From: Chloroflexi bacterium HGW-Chloroflexi-1
GTDB taxonomy: Bacteria > Chloroflexota > Anaerolineae > CG2-30-64-16
Length of the DNA: 39,661 bases
Reading direction: 5' to 3'
Assembly: GCA_002842085.1 (NCBI GenBank)
Contig: PHCA01000019.1
Location: 1 to 39,661, forward strand
The notes beneath the pieces were generated by a model, which was not told the origin of the DNA, searched no databases, and worked only from the letters and a program-made list of their open reading frames with translations. Every line of letters begins with the position of its first letter. The stretch's first letter is position 1. This document shows positions 18,967 to 26,424 of the stretch, one piece after another. A program made the position numbers and the translations under genes.

Positions 18967-19338
18967 TCAGGGCGTCAGGCCGCGCAAGACCAAGTCGGCC
19001 GTGGCCACGTTCGTGGCCACCGGGATGTTGTGCACGTTGCAGAGGCGCAACAAGCCCTGGATGTCCGGCTCGTGCGGGTGCGCGTAGAGCGGGTCCACCA
19101 GGAAAATCACCGCGGCGATCAGCCCCTCGGCCACGCGGGCGCCGATCTGCGCATCGCCGCCCAACGGGCCGGAGTGCATCCGCTCCACGTCGAGCCCGGT
19201 GGCATCCGCCACCCGTTTGCCGGTGGCGCCGGTCGCGATCAGGTGAAAATGGCTGATTTCGGCCAGGTGTTCCTGCGCGAATTGGACCAGGGCGTCTTTC
19301 TTGCCATCGTGAGCGATCAAGGCCAATGTGGGGGGCAT
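18967..19338 (-). CDS. mgsA: Methylglyoxal synthase
   Basis: LALIAHDGKKDALVQFAQEH, LIATGATGKRV, SGPLGGDAQIGARVAEG, VDPLYAHPHEPDIQGLLRLCNVHNIPVATNVATADLVL. Confidence 0.95.
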   Translation of the reverse strand: MPPTLALIAHDGKKDALVQFAQEHLAEISHFHLIATGATGKRVADATGLDVERMHSGPLGGDAQIGARVAEGLIAAVIFLVDPLYAHPHEPDIQGLLRLCNVHNIPVATNVATADLVLRGLTP

Positions 19339-19405
19339 GGCGACTCCTCCTGGGCAAAGATATCATGGCGACAGCACCGCCCCATTACATCACACCCACA
19401 CCGTC

Positions 19406-19435
19406 TTGTCAATTGCCCTCACGCCGCGGTACAAT
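19406..19435 (+). promoter_or_regulatory. Candidate sigma70-type promoter
   Basis: TTGTCA-18 nt-TACAAT, 20 nt upstream of the ATG at 19456, with GGAGGG between. Confidence 0.5.
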
Positions 19436-19455
19436 AGCATCCGGAGGGAAACAAC

Positions 19456-19794
19456 ATGCTTGCGATCACTTGTGACAAATGCCGGCGGCGCTTCACACCC
19501 ACCGTCGAGGAGATCCAGGGCTACCTGACAAACCAGCAGGGCAAAAAGCACACCCTGGTCATCTGCCCGCACTGCGGCAAGGGCAACAAAGTCGGCGTGC
19601 AACGCCTGCAACAGGCGGTCAAGTTCAGCCTGCCGGCGCCGGCGGAGGCCGCGCCGGCGGAGGCCGCGCCGGCGGAGGAGGGCGCTGCGGAGGAGGGCGC
19701 TGCGGCGAAGGCCGCGCCGGTGGAGAATCTTGCGGCGGAGGCCGCGCCGGCCGAGGCCGCAGACGATCAGCCACCGAAAACGGGCCCGGCCTGA
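19456..19794 (+). CDS. Small zinc-ribbon protein with Ala/Pro/Glu-rich tail
   Basis: CDKCRRRF...CPHCGKGN; tail encoded by tandem GCGCCGGCGGAGGCC-like units. Confidence 0.7.
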   Translation: MLAITCDKCRRRFTPTVEEIQGYLTNQQGKKHTLVICPHCGKGNKVGVQRLQQAVKFSLPAPAEAAPAEAAPAEEGAAEEGAAAKAAPVENLAAEAAPAEAADDQPPKTGPA

Positions 19795-19949
19795 CACAAC
19801 GCCCCGCTTCCGGCGGATGCGCCATCACCGCCGAGATCACCAGCGTCCTTTCCGGCGGTCTCCCGAACGCTCTGCGAGTGAGCGGGTTCACCGAGTGCCC
19901 GTGAACGAGTTGCGCGCGGTCTCAGCGGCGACTCCGCATAGGCCTCGTC

Positions 19950-20074
19950 GCATCTTCTCGATAATCCGAGGTAGGGGCCGTGCTTTGCTCCGCTGTGGCC
20001 GCCGTTCGGCAGGCTCAGGAGGGGCCTCACGAGGAGGTCTGTGACCGAGCCACCCCGGATTATCGAGAAGATAT
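19950..20074. mobile_element. Divergent family A copy (A4)
   Basis: GCATCTTCTCGATAATCCGAGG ... CCCCGGATTATCGAGAAGATAT. Confidence 0.6.
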
Positions 20075-20189
20075 TCCGGCACACACGTTGCACCTTCCCG
20101 CCGAGATTGAGAGCTCTCGACAAAACGGCGGATGGGGGGTAGAATACGGGCTGGAAAGGGAAGCGACCGAAGAAGATGGAGGTATATTG

Positions 20190-20507
20190 ATGATCCGACT
20201 TCCTCCCTATACCCATCGTTTCTTCTGGGACATTGACCCAGCTCACCTGAACGTGGACGATTATCGCGTCTACATCTTGGCGCGCCTGCTGGAATACGCC
20301 GACCCGCCGTCGGTGCGGTGGATGCTGCAACAGTTCTCGCCGGAAGAGATCATTGCCGTCCTGCAGAGCAGCCGGCAGCTTTCCCCACTCAGCGCCAACT
20401 TCTGGGCACTTTATTTCGATGTGGACAAGGAGACCGTGCCATGTTTATCGAAGCCCTCCCCGAAGGAACCCGGCGGAATCTGGCCCTACCAGGGGGTGCA
20501 GGGCTGA
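20190..20507 (+). CDS. Antitoxin-like partner of AbiEii-family locus
   Basis: RFFWDIDPAHLNVDDYRVYILARLLEYADPPSVRWMLQQFSPEEI resembles N-terminus of 12560-13531; overlaps the next gene; GGAGG upstream. Confidence 0.6.
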   Translation: MIRLPPYTHRFFWDIDPAHLNVDDYRVYILARLLEYADPPSVRWMLQQFSPEEIIAVLQSSRQLSPLSANFWALYFDVDKETVPCLSKPSPKEPGGIWPYQGVQG

Positions 20508-21088
20508 CGGAGCCGTTCTACCTGGCCGGCGGGACGGCCGCCGCGCTCCACCTCGGCCATCGCGTCTCGATTGACCTCGACTTCTTCGGCCCGGTCTCCT
20601 TTGACACGCGCCAACTGGCCACGCAGTTAGCCGACCTGGGGCAATTCCGCCTGGATCGGCTGGCCCCCGATACCCTGCTGGGCGAGCTGAACGATGTCAA
20701 GATCAGCTTCTTCCGTTACAGCTACTCGTTGATCAGTGAGCCGGCGTCCGTCCTGGGGGTCAAGATCGCCAGCTTGAGGGACATCGCGGCTATGAAGCTG
20801 GACGCCATCGCCACACGCGGCACCCGCCGCGATTTCATAGACCTGTACTTCATCGCCCGGTCGGGTCTGACCCTGCCGGAAGCCTTGCAATGCTACCAAC
20901 AGAAGGTCATCGGCCTCAACCTGAACGTCGTTCACGTGGTCAATTCGCTCGCCTACTTCGCCGATGCCGAAACCGACCCCCTGCCCTGGATGTTGGTGAA
21001 AGTGTCCTGGAACGACGTGAAACGTTTCTTTGAGGGCGAGGCGAAGGCACTGCTTAAGACGCTTTGGAGCCAGGGTGAACAGCCATAA
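20441..21088 (+). CDS. AbiEii-family nucleotidyltransferase (toxin-like)
   Basis: FYLAGGTAAALHLGHRVSIDLDFF; KLDAIATRGTRRDFIDLYFI; ATG at 20441. Confidence 0.8.
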   Translation: MFIEALPEGTRRNLALPGGAGLTEPFYLAGGTAAALHLGHRVSIDLDFFGPVSFDTRQLATQLADLGQFRLDRLAPDTLLGELNDVKISFFRYSYSLISEPASVLGVKIASLRDIAAMKLDAIATRGTRRDFIDLYFIARSGLTLPEALQCYQQKVIGLNLNVVHVVNSLAYFADAETDPLPWMLVKVSWNDVKRFFEGEAKALLKTLWSQGEQP

Positions 21089-22179
21089 TACCCAATATCC
21101 AATACCCAATACCCGCTCCCCACGCCACGTAGCCTTAATCCACGACTGGCTCAACCAGATCGGCGGCGCAGAGAACGTGCTGGAGACGTTGGTGCGCATG
21201 TACCCCGGCGCGCCGGTTTTCACCAGCATGTACGCGCCCGACCTGATGCCCCCGGCGTATCGCGCGTGGGACATCCGCACGACCTTCATGCAGCGGTTGC
21301 CCGGCGTCACCCGCCACCACCAGGCGTACCTGCCCGCCTACCCGTTGGCGTTTAGCCGCGTCGATTTGACCGGCTACGATCTGATCCTGAGCAACAAGAG
21401 CGGATTCTGCCACGGCGTGCCCGTGCCGAAAGGCGCGACGCACATCTGCTATTGCCTGACTCCGACGCGCTTCCTGTGGCAATACGACGCCTATCGGGTG
21501 CGCGAGGGGCTGAGCCCGGCCCTGGACGCGTTGCTAAAACCGGCTGTGGCCCTGCTGCGCCGGTGGGACTACGCGGCCGCCCAACGCGTCGATCATTTCA
21601 TCGCGATCTCGACCGAGATCCAGGACCGCATCCGCCGCTTCTACGATCGGGACAGCACCATCATCTGCCCACCGGTTGACGTGTCTCGTTTCACGCCCGC
21701 AGACGGATCGCCCGGCGACGATTTGCCCGGCGACGATTTGCCCGGCGACCGGCCGCGATCGGGCGGCATTGGAGAAGCTGGCCGGCCCCACCGTCCGCTT
21801 CCTGGGCCGGATGTCGTGGGACGAGCTGGTCCGGCTGTTCCAGGGGGCGCGGGCGTTCATCTTCCCCGGGCTGGAGGACTTCGGCATCGCGCCGGTAGAG
21901 GCCCAGGCAGCCGGTCGCCCCGTGATCGCTTTCGCAGGCGGTGGCGCGCTGGACACGGTCATCCCCGGCCAAACCGGGGAATTCTTCGGCGCACAGACCG
22001 TCGCGGCCCTCAAAACGGCGCTGGCGCAATTCGACCCCGGGGCCTATGATCCCGCGCTATGCCGGGCTAACGCGGAACGGTTCAGCACAGAACGCTTCGA
22101 AAAAGAGTTGAGAGAGTTCGTACACGCTCATATCCAGGTGGGGTCTACTTCGAGAATCGGTGCTCTGGCCGGTCTGTGA
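21075..22179 (+). pseudogene. Glycosyltransferase (GT4-like) with internal deletion, frameshift, and repeat-derived N- and C-termini
   Basis: VALIHDWLNQIGGAENVLETLVRMYPGAPVFTSMY ... CPPVDVSRFTP; shifts frame near 21740-21757; then GRDRAALEKLAGPTVRFLGRMSWDELVRLFQGARAFIFPGLEDFGIAPVEAQAAGRPVIAF. Confidence 0.8.
21089..21116 (+). repeat. Heptanucleotide tandem repeat at the glycosyltransferase 5' end
   Basis: TACCCAATATCCAATACCCAATACCC (7-bp period), peptide NTQYPIPNT. Confidence 0.7.
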
Positions 22180-22203
22180 CCGAGCCAGCCCGGTTCTCGT
22201 TCT
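22151..22203. repeat. Short palindromic element F
   Basis: CGAGAATCGGTGCTCTGGCCGGTCTGTGACCGAGCCAGCCCGGTTCTCG; shares CTCTGGCCGGTC with element D. Confidence 0.6.
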
Positions 22204-22378
22204 TGGTGGTTGGCTCATGCCCATAACGACTTCTCAAGAAGTCGCGAGAACTCCCGCAGCTTTACCGGCACACTTCTGTCGCTATGCGAAGGTGGATTCT
22301 CAAACCCGCTTCAAACCGGCCCTGACGATTGCGCATAGTCATCTGATCGTCTCACGATCACACATTCGAGGAGAAATA

Positions 22379-23065
22379 ATGGAACTTCGAGCCTATTGGC
22401 GCATTATCCGCCGCCGCTGGTGGTTGCCGGTGGGACTGGCGCTCTTAGTCGGCGCATTGACCCTGGTCATACAACGCCCCTGGCAGGCGCGACCGGCCAC
22501 GTACAGCGCGACCATGCGCTTCAACGTGGGCCTCCAGCCCGAGCGCATCCCCGGCGTCTACACTTACGACCGCTACTACACCATGCTGACGTCGGAATAC
22601 CTGGTGGATGACCTGGGCGAGATCGTGCGCAGCCAGGCCTTCAGCCGTGCGGTCAGCGAGCGTTTAGCGGACCAGGAGATCGTCGTGCCAGCCGGAGCTA
22701 TCGGAGCCAGTACGCAACCGGGTAAGCTGCACCGCATTCTGACGGTGAATGTAAGCTGGGGGGATGCCGCGCAACTCCGCGCCATCGCCGATGCCATCGT
22801 AGCCACGATGACCGGGCGCAGCGCCGATTTCTTCGGCCAGTTCAGCGCCGAGGAAGCCGACATCCGGCTGATCGACCCGCCGACCGTCAGCGTGGTGGGC
22901 CGGCCCGCGCGCGAGCAACTCGACCTGCCGTTGCGCGTCCTGCTGGCGCTGGCCGCGGGGATTGCGCTCGCGTTCTTGCTGGATTACCTGGACGACGCGG
23001 TGCGGGATCGTGATGAGCTGACGCAGTTGGGGCTGGCAGTGCTGGGAGAGATCCCGAGGCGATAA
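22379..23065 (+). CDS. Wzz/chain-length-determinant-like membrane protein
   Basis: MELRAYWRIIRRRWWLPVGLALLVG N-terminus; C-terminal TM followed by DYLDDAVRDRDELTQLGLAVLGEIPRR; GAGGAGA upstream. Confidence 0.8.
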   Translation: MELRAYWRIIRRRWWLPVGLALLVGALTLVIQRPWQARPATYSATMRFNVGLQPERIPGVYTYDRYYTMLTSEYLVDDLGEIVRSQAFSRAVSERLADQEIVVPAGAIGASTQPGKLHRILTVNVSWGDAAQLRAIADAIVATMTGRSADFFGQFSAEEADIRLIDPPTVSVVGRPAREQLDLPLRVLLALAAGIALAFLLDYLDDAVRDRDELTQLGLAVLGEIPRR

Positions 23066-23083
23066 CAGGTGTGTCGCGCCGGT

Positions 23084-23941
23084 CTATCTCTCTGGACGTA
23101 CGGATATCTCCCCGACGCGCGAGCGCAGATAGAGGCTGGCCGAAGCGTTCTCGCCGACGCTTCCACGCACCTCTTTGCTGAGGAACCCCTCGCGCGCGCT
23201 GCGGCCGGAGAGGACGAAGCCTGGATCCACGTTGCCGATGTCGCTGCGGGCGTCGATGCTGAATGCGCTGTCAGCCGGCACCCGCATCGAGATCCGCCCC
23301 ACATCGCTAGATAGCCTGTAAGCTGCGCCCGGAACCAGAGCGCCGGTGAACTCGACGTTGGCCACCCGGGTCTTGATCTCCAATAATTCCTGAGGCAGTA
23401 CCTGGTTCAGGGTCACCTCGCCGACATCGACCTTGACCGAGAGATCTCCGCTGAGGCCCGCGGCCAAGACCCGCCCAACGTTCACATCCAACGTCGATGC
23501 CGTTTCCGATGGCACGGAGATCACCAGGTCCACCTGCGGCGAACGCGACACATTGCGCACGTCGCTGAGCCCCGTGACCTTGACTCGGACCTGGTTGCCG
23601 GTCTGATCGACACCGATGTCGATGCCGTCCAACACCTCTTGCGCACGATTGCGCGTGCTGCCCCAGGCGCGTTTGGTCGCGGTCACGGTCACCTGCCCAC
23701 TCGTGCCGGCCTCGACCGTGACATCACCCACCGGCACATCCACGCTCAAGCTGACCGGTCCGTCGACAACCAGAGCACGATTGAACTGCCCGGTCACCGC
23801 TACCCGACCGCCCAAGATCCAGGAACCGCCCCAGTCCATGCTGCGCACCATGAAGAAGGCAGCCGTCGCCGCGCAACACAGGCACAGCACGGGAAAAACG
23901 ACCAGGAGCAGGATCCAAATCGTTCGGTTTTTACCCATCAC
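23084..23941 (-). CDS. DUF4097-like beta-solenoid putative adhesin
   Basis: N-terminal TM; repeated short strands VSLSVDVPVGDVTVEAG, LDVNVGRVLAAGLSGDLSVKVDVGEVTL, DVGRISMRVPAD. Confidence 0.75.
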   Translation of the reverse strand: MMGKNRTIWILLLVVFPVLCLCCAATAAFFMVRSMDWGGSWILGGRVAVTGQFNRALVVDGPVSLSVDVPVGDVTVEAGTSGQVTVTATKRAWGSTRNRAQEVLDGIDIGVDQTGNQVRVKVTGLSDVRNVSRSPQVDLVISVPSETASTLDVNVGRVLAAGLSGDLSVKVDVGEVTLNQVLPQELLEIKTRVANVEFTGALVPGAAYRLSSDVGRISMRVPADSAFSIDARSDIGNVDPGFVLSGRSAREGFLSKEVRGSVGENASASLYLRSRVGEISVRPER

Positions 23942-24200
23942 CAGCCTCCCAGCGAGAAAAATTTCGGCATTTTAGCGCTTCCGAAATCTGCCGTTGTCTA
24001 GCTATCCCTCAATACGGGGGCCTGGTGGAAAAGTTGCGCGGTCAACCTTCAGCCGAGACACAAGAAACCGGATTTTTCATCCCTGACATAGCGCGGCCTC
24101 CCGCCGCAACTAAACCCCTTTCAACGCAAAGGCGCGAAGACGCAAAGCCACCAAGCGGTCTTTCGCGCCGATTCAAATGCGCAGTACGTTGGGCAACCGA

Positions 24201-24374
24201 TTACCGGCCGACGAGGACGTACGGAATCCACCGCAAGGGCGAGAGAGGGGAAATGGGCGAAGTCAGCGTACTAGCCAACAACGGGCTGGTTTGCATCTGC
24301 CACGATAACAAAGCGGTGAGCAAAACTGCCAGTGCCAGGATCACTGCGACGCGCCAGGAAAGATTGAACGTCAT
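24201..24374 (-). pseudogene. Short ORF with single TM/signal segment, possible gene remnant
   Basis: MTFNLSWRVAVILALAVLLTALLSWQMQTSPLLASTL... Confidence 0.3.
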
Positions 24375-24402
24375 GTGAACCTCCGAACCAGGGCTATACT
24401 TG

Positions 24403-24469
24403 ACAAGGTGACAGGGTGACAAGTAGACAAGGAAACAAGTAGACAAGGAAACAAGTAGACAAGGTGAAA
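24403..24469. repeat. Octanucleotide tandem mosaic
   Basis: TGACAAGGTGACAGGGTGACAAGTAGACAAGGAAACAAGTAGACAAGG... Confidence 0.85.
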
Positions 24470-24474
24470 AAACC

Positions 24475-24682
24475 GTAACTACTCAGCCTGTCATTGCGAG
24501 GGCCTCGCTGTGGCGAGGGCCTCGCTGTGGCGAGGAGCGTAGTTTGCGGTTGCGAGGCACGGAGCAAAGCAATCTCCGCCATGATGGGGATTGCGGCAAT
24601 CCCGATTGCGGCAATCCCGATTGCGGCAATCAGAGATTGCTTCGCAAACTGCGCTCGCAATGACAGAGGGCTGAGTAGTTAC
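24475..24682. mobile_element. Repeat family B, full copy carrying CATTGCGAG/GCAATC cargo
   Basis: GTAACTACTCAGCCTGTCATTGCGAG ... CTCGCAATGACAGAGGGCTGAGTAGTTAC; flanks AAAAAACC / AAAAAACG. Confidence 0.85.
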
Positions 24683-24689
24683 AAAAAAC

Positions 24690-24812
24690 GTAACTGCTCA
24701 GCCACCCTTGCGAAGATTGCGAATAGCCTGACCGATAGCGCGATTCTTGGCTGACGAGGGCACTTCCGGCCTGAAATCTGCTCACAAACCTTCGCAAGGG
24801 TTCTATGCCTGA
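24690..24812. mobile_element. Repeat family B copy carrying CCTTGCGAAGG-type cargo
   Basis: GTAACTGCTCAGCCACCCTTGCGAAG ... AACCTTCGCAAGGGTTCTATGCCTGA; right terminus diverged. Confidence 0.8.
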
Positions 24813-24934
24813 CCGTGGCGAGTATAACATGGCTCGTTGGGCACGCCAATGGTCAATTGGTCCTATCTGGCCCTGGAGCGATGCATGGGCATCCCGGGCA
24901 TGGCGTTTGCAGTGCGCGTTCCAAGGCGCAAACC

Positions 24935-25047
24935 GTATCATCTCAATAATCCGGGGATGCGACCGGGTGGCACGGTCAGGAGACCGGCCACAGCGAGCAC
25001 GCGGAGACCGGCCACAGCGAGCACGCCCCGAACTATTGAGAAGATAC
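24935..25047. mobile_element. Repeat family A, copy A5 with duplicated internal unit
   Basis: GTATCATCTCAATAATCCGGGG ... CCCCGAACTATTGAGAAGATAC; flanks GCGCAAACC / GCGCGAACC; GGAGACCGGCCACAGCGAGCACGC x2. Confidence 0.85.
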
Positions 25048-25065
25048 GCGCGAACCAACTCGCCC

Positions 25066-25527
25066 TCAACGTTTTGCTGTTTCGCCATTCAAATGGGCCA
25101 ACGCCCGATCGATCATCGCCCGCGTCGCGGGCAACATCTCGTACTGCGCAAGATCGGCGGGGGCCACCCAGCGCACATCGGCCGCATCATCGCCCACGCG
25201 CAGCGTCCCCGACCGGTAATACGCCAGGAAGTCGATCACGACGTAATGATAGCGGATCCGGTCATCAGGGTCGCGTTGAACCGGCTCGAACAGCCCCAAC
25301 AGCGGACCAACAGTCACGTCGATGCCGCATTCTTCCCGCACCTCACGCCGCACCGCGTCCTCCGCGGTCTCGCCCAGTTCGATCAGCCCGCCGGGCACGG
25401 CCCACAGCCCCCTGGCCGGCTCCTGGCCGCGTTGTTCCAGGAGTAGTCGCGCCCCGTCCCACACCACCGCGCCGACACCTGCCAACGGACGGGTGGGAAA
25501 CATGCGTTCCGAATGATCATCGGCCAT
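25066..25527 (-). CDS. Nudix hydrolase
   Basis: Nudix box GGLIELGETAEDAVRREVREECGI; start may be 25503. Confidence 0.9.
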   Translation of the reverse strand: MADDHSERMFPTRPLAGVGAVVWDGARLLLEQRGQEPARGLWAVPGGLIELGETAEDAVRREVREECGIDVTVGPLLGLFEPVQRDPDDRIRYHYVVIDFLAYYRSGTLRVGDDAADVRWVAPADLAQYEMLPATRAMIDRALAHLNGETAKR

Positions 25528-25553
25528 CGGCCTGCCACCCTTCCAAAGGGATG

Positions 25554-25586
25554 AAAAATAGGCCCCTGCGCCAGCAGAGGCCTATT
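25554..25586 (-). terminator. Candidate intrinsic terminator between ferredoxin and Nudix genes
   Basis: Minus strand AATAGGCCTCTG-CTGGCG-CAGGGGCCTATT followed by TTTC. Confidence 0.6.
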
Positions 25587-25653
25587 CCAAAACGGATTAA
25601 TAGGTATCCGCTGTGGCCGGTCTTCCGTGTAGTTTTGCCGCGAAACAACCAGA

Positions 25654-25750
25654 GTATCTTCTCAATTTTTCGGGGAATCGCTCGCTGTGGCCGGTCTCCT
25701 GACCGAGCCACCGTGGCTCGGTCAGGAGACCGGCCACAGCCACCCCGGAT
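25654..25750. mobile_element. Repeat family A, copy A6, right end truncated
   Basis: GTATCTTCTCAATTTTTCGGGGAATCGCTCGCTGTGGCCGGTCTCCTGACCGAGCCACCGTGGCTCGG...CACAGCCACCCCGGATT. Confidence 0.8.
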
Positions 25751-25767
25751 TTGGGCCAAATTCCTTA

Positions 25768-25905
25768 CTAAGGAATCGTGATTAAATAACTTTCACATTT
25801 GTGGACAGCCTTGCGAAGGTTTTTGCCCTGACTTGGGCTAGAAATGGCGTCTTCGGGAACCTTCGCAAGGCTAATCGCGCAAGTTATTTAATTCTCATTC
25901 CTTAG
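25768..25905. mobile_element. Repeat family C, full copy
   Basis: CTAAGGAATCGTGATTAAATAACTT ... AAGTTATTTAATTCTCATTCCTTAG; inner CCTTGCGAAGGTT...AACCTTCGCAAGG. Confidence 0.85.
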
Positions 25906-25907
25906 CC

Positions 25908-26180
25908 CTAAGCCGGGTAACCAGGACCCTCGCTGAAGTACTGGGCGTTCTTGTCGATCGCACCGACATACTGCGGGAATTCGTCAGCCAGGTCGTCAGC
26001 GGGCCGGATCGCGTCCACAGGACACTCGGGGACACAGGCGCCGCAGTCGATGCACGTATCCGGGTCGATGTAGAACCAGGGCCATTTTTCTTCCGGCTCA
26101 CCCGGTACGATACATTCCACCGGACAAACCTCTACACAGGCGCCGTCGCGAATGCACAAGTCGAAAATAACATGCGTCAT
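25908..26180 (-). CDS. Ferredoxin with two Fe-S cluster motifs
   Basis: CIRDGACVEVCPVECIVPG and CIDCGACVPECPVDAI. Confidence 0.92.
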   Translation of the reverse strand: MTHVIFDLCIRDGACVEVCPVECIVPGEPEEKWPWFYIDPDTCIDCGACVPECPVDAIRPADDLADEFPQYVGAIDKNAQYFSEGPGYPA

Positions 26181-26412
26181 TTTGCTCCTCCTGGAGAGCG
26201 ATTGGGGAAGGATTTCGTCGCAGATAACCCACCGAGTGGTTATCGATCAGCAGACCAAGGCCATTTTACAGGCTGTCGTATCGTTTGTCAAGCCAAAGAT
26301 CTCGGCGCGGCGGGGGTCATTCGGAGCCACATCAGCTCTCGGCCAGGACGTGGAGTCGCTCGGGGTTCAGGATAAGGCGGAACGAAAACTATCAAACCCG
26401 CTCACTCTGAGG

Positions 26413-26418
26413 TATAAT
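26413..26418 (+). promoter_or_regulatory. -10 element immediately upstream of an ATG
   Basis: TATAAT at 26413-26418, ATG at 26425. Confidence 0.45.
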
Positions 26419-26424
26419 GCCGGC

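Noticed and set aside
24805-25781. ORFs 24805..25446 and 24837..25781 on plus strand
   Set aside because: They run through repeats and antisense to the Nudix gene
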